64,000 nucleotides of DNA from Parapedobacter deserti. GTDB lineage: Bacteria > Bacteroidota > Bacteroidia > Sphingobacteriales > Sphingobacteriaceae. Below the pieces are notes generated by a model. It was given only the letters and a program-made list of their open reading frames with translations, had not been told where the DNA came from and did not search any database. Position numbers and translations under genes: made by a program. The stretch is from assembly GCF_042646065.1 (NCBI RefSeq), contig NZ_JBHRTA010000038.1, positions 124,001 through 188,000 on the forward strand, given 5' to 3'. Shown here in pieces: positions 37,388 through 45,849 of this stretch (the stretch's first letter is position 1; every line of letters begins with the position of its first letter).

Positions 37388-40300
37388 TTAAAATCCGGCT
37401 TGAAGGGAAAACATTACTGTTCGGGCAAACGGATAGTTTATACCACGCTCTTGCTGTACCGATGACCAGTAGAACAGGTCGTTGGCGGTGACCGCGACCC
37501 GGAGGCGCGACATGGACAACCGGGACGCCACACGCGGGTCTACATCGTAAGATAGGAATAACGATTGTAACGACAACATGTTGTCCGGCATGACAAACCG
37601 GGACGACACCCTTGTCTCACCAAGATCAGCAATATTTTTGAAGAACGTGACATCACCGGGCTGCTGCCATTTTTTTTCAAGTACCCGACGATCCACATTG
37701 TATCTGGGGTCGGCATTTTCCACGCGATCCACAAGCGTTTGGTTGTATTGGTCGCCCCCGAAGCGTGTCAGGAAAAAAGAAACCAAGGTGAACTGCTTAA
37801 AGCGAATGGTGGTACCGAAAGAACCTTCGGCGATAGGGGTGGGATCTCCGACAACGGTGATATCACGTGCATCCCAATCATACGTCAATGAGCCATCACG
37901 TTTGATGAAGATTTCTTTTCCGTTTTCCGGATCGATACCCAGGGAGGGCACAGCATAAATGGCGTGCAAGGCTTGCCCTTCTTCGTAGCGTAATAACGGC
38001 ACGCCCCGTAAGTCTTCCTGCCCACGCTCCGGATCCCGTTGCTGTGCGTCATTGACGCGGTCGTTATAGCTCTTCAACGAATTGGAAATCCGGACGATTT
38101 TATTGGTGTTGTGGGCGAAGTTGCCCGTAAAAGTAACTGTCCAGTCGGCATTTCGGACCGCTGTAAAAGTAGCGTTTAACTCTGCTCCTCGGTTTTCCAT
38201 ATCGCCAAGGTTTTCCTTGTAGTCTACGAAGCCGGTGGATGGAGCGATACTAATATCCGTCAGGATGTCACGGGTAAGACGGTGGTAGAGCCTTGACGTA
38301 ATCAGGATCCGGTCAGAAAGAAGGCCCAGGTCAAATCCAACGTCGGTGTTCTGCGTTTGTTGCCATGCCAGGTTTTCGTTTCCGTAACGGGAGACGATAG
38401 CACCTAAACCGGAAGAGTACCAATTGTTTTGTTGGTAATTGTAGGTCGTTCGCGACATAAAAGGAGAAAACTCAACCGACCCGGTTAGTCCGGTGGTGGA
38501 ACGTAAGCGTAAAAGGCTGACGACATTATTGGAAAACCAGGGTTCGTCATGTACGTTCCATCCGATACCGACAGACCAAAAGGGTGCAATACGGTTGTTG
38601 GTGCCAAAACGAGACGAACCGTCAGCGCGGACCGTGGCATCGAGCAGATATCGGTTACGGAAGGAATAGTTGGTGCTTGCCAGTACGCCAAAAAGACGGG
38701 CTACGTCGAGCCGGCTACGGGGCGACTCATTTTCAACGTATCCCCGAGCAAAGCCGATACTGGTGAAGCGGTCATTGGGGAAACCTATAGCGGTAAAAGA
38801 GCGCCAATCTGACCGGTCCGTGCGCATATTCGCCGCGGTGACAAAGTTGACGCTGTGATCGTTGATCTGTTTGATCCAGTTTAGCCGAACGTTGCCATCC
38901 CAGAAGGTTTCATCCGTGTTGCTGCTGACGTATCGCCCCTTTTCATTGGCACGGGAAGGCTCATACACAAAAAATTCATTGGCCAATGGGGAGACATAAT
39001 CATCACCATAGCTCATACGCCGGGTCATGCTAAGCTGGCCACGCAAACGGAGGTTGGGAGCTAGCTCAAATTCCCCGGCGAAGTTATTGATAATTTCGGT
39101 ATAGCGATTTCGGTTGAAGCTACTCAGGGTAGCGTTGAACAACGGATTCATCAGGGTGTCGTATTCATAAGCACCCGACGCAATCCGTCGTTGTAGCAGC
39201 TCCGGATTTTGGATGATGTTGCCATTGTCATCCGTCATCCGGTAGTAGGGATTCATCCGCACATACTGGGAAAAATAGCCGTAAGGCGATTCCTGCGATC
39301 CCATAGCGGTGACGGCCAATTCGTTTTGGAAACGGATTTTGTTGTTCAGGTCGTAGCGGAAGTTCATGTTTCCGGAATATTGGTTCCGGTGCGAGCCCTT
39401 CATCACACCTGGCCGGGTCTGGTAGCGCAGGTCAATACCATACCGGAACGCCTGGGACCCACCCTCGGCAAAGAGGCCGTGCCGCTGGCCAACGGCGGTC
39501 CGTAACGGCTGGGACAGCCAATAGGTATTCACCCCACCGACCACACTGGCCATTTTCTGATAGTAACGTACGTCCAATTCATCTTGCGGTATGTTTTGTG
39601 TTTCGTTGTCGTACACACCGGCTAACCGCTCGTATTCCAGTTTTTCGGCAGCGTTTAATACATTGTACTCCGTCAGATCTGGCCCGGTGACGTACGTCTC
39701 GTGGGTATATGAAAGCTGGAGCTTACCATCTTTGGGAGCCTTCGTCGTAATGACCATGACGCCATTGGCAGCGCGGGAGCCATAAACGGCCGTAGCAGCG
39801 GCGTCCTTTAGCAGCGTAACCGACTCGATGCGCATCATGTCCAGGTCAAATACCTTTTGTATATCCACTTGATAACCGTCTAGGATAAATACCGGGAGGT
39901 TGCTGGCTCCAGTAATATTGTCCCGGCGGAGGACGTCGCCGTCCGTTCCAACAGGAAGTGCTGAAGAACCTCTCACGGTGATATTAGGAAGCATGTTTGG
40001 ATTTGAGCCATTGAGGTTATTGTCCATTAATCGGAAAGAGGGATCAAACACCTGCATGGCTTGGAAGACGTTTTGCGGAGCGACCTGTCGGAGTTCCTCT
40101 CCGCTTTTGGTGACTGCCGTGCCAGTATACGTGTCGCGGTTGATGACTTGATAGCCGGTAACCACTACCTCATCCATTTGGCTGGCTTCTTCTTCCAGCA
40201 CGATGGTATACGCGGTCTTGCCGGCAACGAGCGTAACGGTTTGCGGCTGATAGCCAATGTAGCTGATGACAAGTTTGTTGTCTATGGGTAATTCGGTGAT

Positions 40301-40780
40301 GACAAACCTGCCCTCGTCATCGGCCACCACACCGGGCCTGCCTTTCAGGGCGATGGTAGCGCCGGCAAGTGGGACCTGCCTGTCGTTGACCGTGCCCAAG
40401 ACAACGCCCCGGATGGGCTGCTGCCGGGCCGGCGTGGCTTCCTGCGGCTTGGCAGCAATGTCCTTACGCTCTAGCATGATCGTTTTCTCCACTATGCGGT
40501 AGCTTAAGTTTTGTGAATGGAGCAGCAGGTCAAGAAAATTTGTCAGCGGCATGTTTTTTACATCCATGCTTACCGGTGTGGCCTGCTCAAGCATAGCTAT
40601 GTTGCCCACGAATTCGTAATCAGTTTGGTTCTTAATTTCTTGCAGCACGTACAGCAGCGGCTGATTTTTCCCGCGATACGTAATGGTTTGCGCATAACTT
40701 GCTACGCTTACCTGAAGAAACGCGGTCAGATGCAATACTATGAGAAGTTTCATCGCTCTGAGATAGTCGTTTTTATTCAT
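37388..40780 (-). CDS. SusC/RagA family receptor with STN signalling domain (SusC3)
   Basis: A 1130-residue SusC with an extra N-terminal signalling module. Signal peptide ends S-V-A-S-Y-A-Q. The STN domain spans about 45-103 (P-L-L-Y-V-L-Q-E-I-K-N-Q-T-D-Y-E-F-V, then P-L-T-N-F-L-D-L-L-L). A carboxypeptidase-regulatory-like domain (about 122-200), the D-E-V-V-V-T-G-Y box, the plug and the signature V-T-L-L-K-D-A-A-A-T-A-V-Y-G-S-R follow, then the barrel. STN domains contact the periplasmic part of FecR-type anti-sigma factors, and a FecR gene lies directly upstream. Ligand binding would therefore switch on its own operon through the adjacent sigma factor. M at residue 10 is an alternative start. 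Confidence 0.95.
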   Translation of the reverse strand: MNKNDYLRAMKLLIVLHLTAFLQVSVASYAQTITYRGKNQPLLYVLQEIKNQTDYEFVGNIAMLEQATPVSMDVKNMPLTNFLDLLLHSQNLSYRIVEKTIMLERKDIAAKPQEATPARQQPIRGVVLGTVNDRQVPLAGATIALKGRPGVVADDEGRFVITELPIDNKLVISYIGYQPQTVTLVAGKTAYTIVLEEEASQMDEVVVTGYQVINRDTYTGTAVTKSGEELRQVAPQNVFQAMQVFDPSFRLMDNNLNGSNPNMLPNITVRGSSALPVGTDGDVLRRDNITGASNLPVFILDGYQVDIQKVFDLDMMRIESVTLLKDAAATAVYGSRAANGVMVITTKAPKDGKLQLSYTHETYVTGPDLTEYNVLNAAEKLEYERLAGVYDNETQNIPQDELDVRYYQKMASVVGGVNTYWLSQPLRTAVGQRHGLFAEGGSQAFRYGIDLRYQTRPGVMKGSHRNQYSGNMNFRYDLNNKIRFQNELAVTAMGSQESPYGYFSQYVRMNPYYRMTDDNGNIIQNPELLQRRIASGAYEYDTLMNPLFNATLSSFNRNRYTEIINNFAGEFELAPNLRLRGQLSMTRRMSYGDDYVSPLANEFFVYEPSRANEKGRYVSSNTDETFWDGNVRLNWIKQINDHSVNFVTAANMRTDRSDWRSFTAIGFPNDRFTSIGFARGYVENESPRSRLDVARLFGVLASTNYSFRNRYLLDATVRADGSSRFGTNNRIAPFWSVGIGWNVHDEPWFSNNVVSLLRLRSTTGLTGSVEFSPFMSRTTYNYQQNNWYSSGLGAIVSRYGNENLAWQQTQNTDVGFDLGLLSDRILITSRLYHRLTRDILTDISIAPSTGFVDYKENLGDMENRGAELNATFTAVRNADWTVTFTGNFAHNTNKIVRISNSLKSYNDRVNDAQQRDPERGQEDLRGVPLLRYEEGQALHAIYAVPSLGIDPENGKEIFIKRDGSLTYDWDARDITVVGDPTPIAEGSFGTTIRFKQFTLVSFFLTRFGGDQYNQTLVDRVENADPRYNVDRRVLEKKWQQPGDVTFFKNIADLGETRVSSRFVMPDNMLSLQSLFLSYDVDPRVASRLSMSRLRVAVTANDLFYWSSVQQERGINYPFARTVMFSLQAGF

Positions 40781-40852
40781 TAAGTTTGTACGGTTTGGAT
40801 AGTCACATTATTTATTCACACGGATGAGCGTTGTCGTCCGAACTGTTTTACG

Positions 40853-40875
40853 GGAAGGTGCTGAGACCACCTTCC
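40853..40875 (-). other. Hairpin between FecR and SusC3 genes
   Basis: A perfect 8-bp stem (GGAAGGTG 40853-40860, CACCTTCC 40868-40875) sits in the 133-nt gap between the anti-sigma gene and SusC3. No T-run follows on the minus strand. It may limit read-through from sigma/FecR into SusC3 or stabilise an mRNA end. Confidence 0.4.
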
Positions 40876-40913
40876 TGTTTATTTCTTGGTATTGGGTAAA
40901 ATTGTTATTTCCG

Positions 40914-42125
40914 CTAGCCCTCCTTTCTGTTTTGTTGTTTTGTAGATGATAAGATAAGTGTCCGGTCGGCTTCCAATCGGTATGCTATCCCGTTGGTTTC
41001 AAGCAGGTTCATTACGGTGGACAGCTTGTTGTTGCGGTGAATGCCTCCGAAAAAACGGATGTCGGGCACTTCGCCTTCATATTTAACGTTAATGTCATAC
41101 CACCTTGCCAGTTCACGCATCACTTGGTGAAGGCTTTTGCCATCAAGGCTGAACCGCCCATTTAGCCAGGCTACCGCAGCACTGGTATCTACATCATTGA
41201 CTTCAATGTGCCCGTTTTGGGTGATGGATTGCTGGCCAGGAGATAGTATAACGTATCGGGTATTGGGTGTTGCGGATGGCGTCTTGCGCATGGTGGCTAC
41301 CTGCGGATCGGCCTTTACCCGCACCCGTCCTTCTATCAATGTGGTCTTGGTTTCCTGTTCATCTTCGTATGCAGCGATATTGAATTGGGTGCCGAGTACT
41401 TCTACCTCCTGGCTTTTGGTCATTACCTTAAATGGAATTTTGGTCACCTGTTCACTTACCTCGAAGTAGGCTTCGCCTTCCAGCATTACCACCCGTTCAT
41501 CACCATCAAACTGCGAGGGATAGTTCAGCGTAGAAGCGGAATTGAGCCATACTTTCGTGCCGTCCGGTAAGGTAACCTGATAGGTGCCCCCCTTTGGCGT
41601 AGCGAGCGAAAGCGGACGTGAGCCTTTTCCTCTTCCCTTATTGTCCTGTGCACCCAACACGGAAGTTCCATCAAGGTATGTAATTCCGTCCCCAACGATG
41701 ATTCCCGCCTGTGCCTCGCTCAGATCGACTGTCCGCCCGTTGGCCAGGGTAAGCATGGCTTTATTGCGCCCAGGCTGAATATCCAGTTGCGTTACCTGCT
41801 GCTCATTGCTGCCACGGCGGCTATCTATGACGAAGTAGCCAACCAGCGCGCAAGCCATGAAGATGGCAGCCACACGAAGCCAAACGGGTAAGCGCGTACG
41901 ACGAGTGGCGGGAAGCATGCGGTTGAAGATTATGGTAGCACGCTTAGCGGGGAAATCAGCCTGCTCGGTGAGAGGCACCTCGCTCCACGTCGCTTGCATA
42001 AGCGATTTGATCGAGGCTTCATGCATTGGATCTGCCAGCAACTGCTGCCACTCCCGTGCTTCAGCTGGCGAGAGGGTATCCGTCAAGTAGCGATGGTGCA
42101 GGTACGCAATGCGATGTTGGTCCAT
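40914..42125 (-). CDS. FecR family anti-sigma factor with DUF4974 domain
   Basis: A 403-residue inner-membrane anti-sigma regulator. Residues 1-80 form the cytoplasmic sigma-binding part (L-T-D-T-L-S-P-A-E-A-R-E-W). A single transmembrane helix lies at about 82-100. The periplasmic FecR domain spans about 180-285 (L-P-D-G-T-K-V-W-L-N-S-A-S-T-L-N-Y-P, then V-E-V-L-G-T-Q-F-N-I). The C-terminal DUF4974/STN-like domain (about 325-395) contacts the receptor. It lies 67 nt after the sigma gene and upstream of an STN-containing SusC, the classic three-part cell-surface signalling arrangement. Confidence 0.95.
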   Translation of the reverse strand: MDQHRIAYLHHRYLTDTLSPAEAREWQQLLADPMHEASIKSLMQATWSEVPLTEQADFPAKRATIIFNRMLPATRRTRLPVWLRVAAIFMACALVGYFVIDSRRGSNEQQVTQLDIQPGRNKAMLTLANGRTVDLSEAQAGIIVGDGITYLDGTSVLGAQDNKGRGKGSRPLSLATPKGGTYQVTLPDGTKVWLNSASTLNYPSQFDGDERVVMLEGEAYFEVSEQVTKIPFKVMTKSQEVEVLGTQFNIAAYEDEQETKTTLIEGRVRVKADPQVATMRKTPSATPNTRYVILSPGQQSITQNGHIEVNDVDTSAAVAWLNGRFSLDGKSLHQVMRELARWYDINVKYEGEVPDIRFFGGIHRNNKLSTVMNLLETNGIAYRLEADRTLILSSTKQQNRKEG

Positions 42126-42192
42126 TTGGTGGCGCTTTGTTTAATAAAGACGTAGCGGCGGCAAGAACGGGGCAACGGATTTAAGTTTTTTT

Positions 42193-42786
42193 TTATTTTG
42201 CCGCAAATAGATAAAAAACGATGCACAGTACCGCCAGGTCGGCATGGTTTTGAAGATAAGTGCGAAGAAAGCGCAGGGCCAGCTTCATGTGGCGGTGCAC
42301 GGTTTGGGGCGAAAGGTTCAGTTGGGCCGCGGCTTCGTCATACTTCAACCCCCGCTGATGGCATAGTTGGTATACGCGCTTCTGTTGCGGGGGGAGTTTT
42401 GCGACGCCTTCATCGAGTATGCGGCGGGTTTCGCCCAAAAATATGGTTTCCTCAGTGTTGTTGGTGCGGTCGTCATACCTGGCCGTAAACGTATCGGTAT
42501 GTCTGGCATACGTTTTCTGTAGGCGAAGCTGATCGAAAGCTTGATTGCGTGAGAGGATGAACAGGTAATGATCCAGGTCTTTAATTGTCGATAGGGATTT
42601 GCCGCATTTCCAAAGTTTAAGGAATACTTCTTGTACGATTTCCTCAGCTTGTTCTTTGGATTTTAAATATTTTAAGGCAAAATGATAGACACGTGGAGAA
42701 TAGTAGTCATAAATTAACCGAAAGGCCGCATGATCTCCATCTGCCGAACGGGCCAATGCTTCTTCTTCGTTGAAATTTACGGTCAT
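42193..42786 (-). CDS. ECF sigma-70 family factor
   Basis: A 197-residue ECF sigma factor. Region 2 spans about 15-88 (A-F-R-L-I-Y-D-Y-Y-S-P-R-V, then A-E-E-I-V-Q-E-V-F-L-K-L-W) and region 4 about 130-178 (L-P-P-Q-Q-K-R-V-Y-Q-L, then L-S-P-Q-T-V-H-R-H-M). The tail ends in an unusually hydrophobic segment, L-A-V-L-C-I-V-F-Y-L-F-A, which could pack against FecR or the membrane. It heads the FecR-SusC3-SusD3-DUF4843-PKD-TlpA cluster and would drive it on substrate sensing. It is divergent from the aldose 1-epimerase gene. Confidence 0.95.
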   Translation of the reverse strand: MTVNFNEEEALARSADGDHAAFRLIYDYYSPRVYHFALKYLKSKEQAEEIVQEVFLKLWKCGKSLSTIKDLDHYLFILSRNQAFDQLRLQKTYARHTDTFTARYDDRTNNTEETIFLGETRRILDEGVAKLPPQQKRVYQLCHQRGLKYDEAAAQLNLSPQTVHRHMKLALRFLRTYLQNHADLAVLCIVFYLFAAK

Positions 42787-42969
42787 TTTATTGGTACTCT
42801 CCTTTGGTTGGCCAAAATACGTAAAAAAATTGTTGTTTCCTGATTAATATATAGTAAACCGCGGTCGAATAGGCGATGGCCAGCGGGCTATTTGATCGGG
42901 CGGTAAGGGTAGTAAACATTGCTACGATCGGTTTGAAAGTCTCGTTGTTTTATATCTGAATATAACTGT

Positions 42970-42977
42970 TATCTTTG
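42970..42977 (+). promoter_or_regulatory. -7 element that decides the aldose epimerase start
   Basis: TATCTTTG (42970-42977) is a perfect TAnnTTTG box. Transcription would begin around 42983-42985, after the ATG at 42980, so translation must use the next in-frame ATG at 43007. The -33 element is poor (TTTT at 42948-42951, 18-nt spacer). Confidence 0.5.
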
Positions 42978-43006
42978 CCATGATACATTTATTGAACCTT
43001 TTGATC

Positions 43007-44161
43007 ATGAAGAATAATACTAGTGTCTATTTAGCCGCTTTGTTGGCCGCAGCCGGCCTGTCGGCCTGCAATCCTTCTCAAGAACAATCAGCTGACACTG
43101 ATTCGGTGTCGGTTTTAACGGTGTCGCCTGCGGATTTCGATGCCGACATCGATGGGGACTCCGTTAAGCTTTATACGCTGACAAACGGGACGGCTGTTGC
43201 TGCCATTACCAATTACGGCGCGCGCGTGGTTAGTCTGCACGTGCCCGATAAAAACGGGAACCTGGTAGACGTGGTACTTGGCTATAGGGATCTGGCTACT
43301 TACCGGCAGCCAGGGGAAGGCTTTTATGGAGCCGTTGTCGGCCGTTACGGAAACCGCATCGCCAAGGGACAGTTTGAGCTGAATGGGCAGCGGTATCAAC
43401 TGGAACTGAATGACGGACCGAATAGCCTGCATGGCGGTACAAACGGCTTCTTTGCAAAGGTATGGGAAGTCAAACATGTAACGGACAGCAGTCTTGAATT
43501 GCAATATGTATCTCCGGATGGAGATGCCGGCTATCCAGGTAAGTTGGAAACGACCGTTGTGTATACGCTGACCTCGGACAATGGGCTGGATATCGCTTAT
43601 CACGCCACCACGGACAAAGCCACCGTAGTGAATCTGACCAACCACGCCTATTTCAACCTCAGCGGCGAGGGTGACAGCACCATCCTTGATCATTTGCTTA
43701 CCATCCGTGCAGACGGCTACACTCCGGTCGACGAGACCCTCATTCCCACCGGCGAAATCACGCCCGTGGAAGATACACCTTTTGATTTCCGTCAGCCGAC
43801 TGCTATTGGCGCGAGAATTGATACGGCCGATGATCAGTTAATGCTGGGCAAGGGGTATGATCACAACTTTGTGCTTAAAAAGGACCCAGGGTTGCAATTG
43901 GTGGCTACGGTGGAGAGCCCAAAGACGGGCATTGTGATGGATGTCCTTACGGAAGAGCCTGGGCTGCAGTTTTATAGCGGCAATTTTATGGACAACGTGC
44001 AGCACGCCAAGGGTGGAAAGACCTACGGATATCGCTCGGCGTTTTGCTTGGAAACCCAGCATTTCCCGGACGCACCCAATAGGCCGGATTTCCCTACCAC
44101 CGTTTTGGAAAAAGGTTCGGAATATAAGACAAGGACGGTATACCAGTTCCGGGCCCAATAA
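43007..44161 (+). CDS. Aldose 1-epimerase (mutarotase) lipoprotein
   Basis: A GalM-family mutarotase of 384 residues from the ATG at 43007, chosen because it opens directly with the signal sequence M-K-N-N-T-S-V and lipobox L-S-A-C and lies after the predicted transcription start; the ATG at 42980 does not. It interconverts alpha and beta anomers of aldoses. Family motifs are present: N-Y-G-A-R-V-V-S-L near the N-terminus, Y-G-A-V-V-G-R-Y-G-N-R-I-A-K-G, the acid/base region N-S-L-H-G-G and N-L-T-N-H-A-Y-F-N-L (catalytic His), and G-L-Q-F-Y-S-G-N-F near the C-terminus (the base Glu/Gln region). Exported to the envelope, it could support arabinose or galactose uptake. It is divergent from the sigma gene and 29 nt before the channel gene. 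Confidence 0.93.
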   Translation: MKNNTSVYLAALLAAAGLSACNPSQEQSADTDSVSVLTVSPADFDADIDGDSVKLYTLTNGTAVAAITNYGARVVSLHVPDKNGNLVDVVLGYRDLATYRQPGEGFYGAVVGRYGNRIAKGQFELNGQRYQLELNDGPNSLHGGTNGFFAKVWEVKHVTDSSLELQYVSPDGDAGYPGKLETTVVYTLTSDNGLDIAYHATTDKATVVNLTNHAYFNLSGEGDSTILDHLLTIRADGYTPVDETLIPTGEITPVEDTPFDFRQPTAIGARIDTADDQLMLGKGYDHNFVLKKDPGLQLVATVESPKTGIVMDVLTEEPGLQFYSGNFMDNVQHAKGGKTYGYRSAFCLETQHFPDAPNRPDFPTTVLEKGSEYKTRTVYQFRAQ

Positions 44162-44190
44162 GTAGGACCAAAGGGGATGCTTGATCCGTA

Positions 44191-44808
44191 ATGAGTGTTT
44201 TTAATATTGTTATTGCGTTACTTTCGGTTTTTAGCATTATCCTGCTATCCGTTACGTTCTTCATCCCCGCCGATTCTGAAATATATCAGTTGATCGGATA
44301 TTTTGATTTTTCACTTTGCGCCATTTTCCTGATTGACTTTTTCAGGCAGGTTTACCATGCCCCGAATAAATGGAGATATCTTTATACGACGGGGTGGCTT
44401 GATCTGTTGTCTTCTATTCCGATGGTGTCTGAATTCCGCTATATTCGAATTTTCCGGGTTTTCCGGGTATTGCGGATCATCAAATCCTTTAAGTTACTGA
44501 TTTCGTTTATTCGGCACAATAGAGCCGCAACATTATACGGATTCGTGGTATTCACTTCCTATACAACCCTCGTGCTGTGCACCACGGCAGTATTGTATGT
44601 GGAACAGGATATAGGCAATATCGTAACCGCCGAGGATGCTTTGTGGTGGAGTTACATCACAATCACCACGGTAGGGTACGGCGACTTTTATCCGGTAACG
44701 ACTACTGGCAAAGCCCTGGCATCTGTGCTCATCTTCTGTGGTATCGCGACTTTTGGTACCGCAATATCGTATCTCAACGAAAAGGTAGAATCGTTTAAAA
44801 AACAATAG
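44191..44808 (+). CDS. Voltage-gated potassium channel family protein
   Basis: A 205-residue ion channel with six predicted helices. S1-S3 lie at about 5-25, 36-54 and 60-80; S4 at about 82-101 has spaced arginines (R-Y-I-R-I-F-R-V-F-R-V-L-R); S5 lies at about 113-136; the pore has selectivity filter T-V-G-Y-G-D (160-165); S6 lies at about 172-195. It has no cytoplasmic RCK domain, so it is a minimal Kv-type channel. It sits 29 nt downstream of the aldose epimerase and is probably co-transcribed, although no functional link is apparent. It converges on the TIM-barrel gene with a gap of 17 nt. Confidence 0.93.
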   Translation: MSVFNIVIALLSVFSIILLSVTFFIPADSEIYQLIGYFDFSLCAIFLIDFFRQVYHAPNKWRYLYTTGWLDLLSSIPMVSEFRYIRIFRVFRVLRIIKSFKLLISFIRHNRAATLYGFVVFTSYTTLVLCTTAVLYVEQDIGNIVTAEDALWWSYITITTVGYGDFYPVTTTGKALASVLIFCGIATFGTAISYLNEKVESFKKQ

Positions 44809-44825
44809 CATCAACGCATATGCTT

Positions 44826-45806
44826 CTATTTGTTTATCAGCTCTGCCATTGCATAGTCATGGCTCTTGGCGACGCTTTCGAACGGATCAATAGTGATGAC
44901 ATCCTGTTCAACAAACGCATATTGTAGTCCGGCTGTTTTTCCCTCCGCCATTATTTTTTTAAAGTCGATGCTTCCGGTTCCGACCTCGGCATAGGTAATC
45001 GCCGACGTGATTTCCATTACCGATTTATTGTCATAATCCGGGCCGATAACCGGCGCAGTATTGTCCGGATCCATGTCTTTGATGTGCCACAGCGGGAAAC
45101 GTCCCGGATACTGTTCGAAATAAGATAAGCTATCCGTTCCAGATTTTTCGCTCCAAAACAGGTCCAGTTCAAAAACGACGAGGTCGCTATCCGTATTATC
45201 GATCAGGATGTCTAATCCTTTGCTGCCATCCGCCAGCGTACGGAACTCCCAGAAGTGATTGTGGTAGCCAACTTTAAGCCCAGCTTTAGCCGCAAGCGTT
45301 CCGCCTTTATTCAGCTGGTCTGCCATGAAGCGGTAGTCGTCTGCGGTAAGCTTGTCGATCAGCAACAGCGGGGGTACAGGGGCAATCAAGTAGCGCTGGC
45401 CCAGCTCGGCTGCGGTATCGATATAACGTTTGAGCAGCTCCTCGCTGCCATTTCCAGGCGTCAGAAATTCGTCGAGCAGATAATGTCCGCTGTGGGTCTC
45501 TAAGCGGTTTTCGTCCAACTGCCTGCGCAAACTGCCGACGTTTAGCCCCCAAAAAGTGGCCTTACCGCCCATATTGATTTCAGCACCGAACGTTTCGACA
45601 TGATTGTATCCGATTTCAGCCACACGGGCAAGCGTTTTAGTTGGGTTTTCAGCCAATTGATCGCGCAGGGTATAGAGCTGCAGGCCGAGTTCCCTAACGG
45701 AAGCAACCGGCGGTTGCGAAGCGCAGGAAAACAAGGAAGGGGTGAGGTACGCAGCTGCCACGCCTACGCCTGCCTGTTTTAAAAATGATCGTCTATTGGT
45801 ATTCAT
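44826..45806 (-). CDS. Exported sugar phosphate isomerase/epimerase-like TIM barrel
   Basis: A 326-residue AP-endonuclease-2-type TIM barrel with a Tat-type signal (N-R-R-S-F-L-K, residues 4-10) and a lipobox-like S-L-F-S-C (Cys28), so it is probably exported folded and lipidated. Motifs of the barrel include G-Y-N-H-V-E-T-F-G-A, K-V-G-Y-H-N-H-F-W-E-F and H-I-K-D-M-D, which carry metal-binding His/Glu/Asp residues. It closes the ara operon, 43 nt after the SSS symporter. Members with a Tat signal are common in Bacteroidota sugar loci, but the substrate is unknown. A role in keto-sugar handling in the periplasm is a guess. Confidence 0.87.
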   Translation of the reverse strand: MNTNRRSFLKQAGVGVAAAYLTPSLFSCASQPPVASVRELGLQLYTLRDQLAENPTKTLARVAEIGYNHVETFGAEINMGGKATFWGLNVGSLRRQLDENRLETHSGHYLLDEFLTPGNGSEELLKRYIDTAAELGQRYLIAPVPPLLLIDKLTADDYRFMADQLNKGGTLAAKAGLKVGYHNHFWEFRTLADGSKGLDILIDNTDSDLVVFELDLFWSEKSGTDSLSYFEQYPGRFPLWHIKDMDPDNTAPVIGPDYDNKSVMEITSAITYAEVGTGSIDFKKIMAEGKTAGLQYAFVEQDVITIDPFESVAKSHDYAMAELINK

Positions 45807-45849
45807 ATGAGGCGAAATGTGATGTGTGGATAAACAGTCGGTTTCGGTA

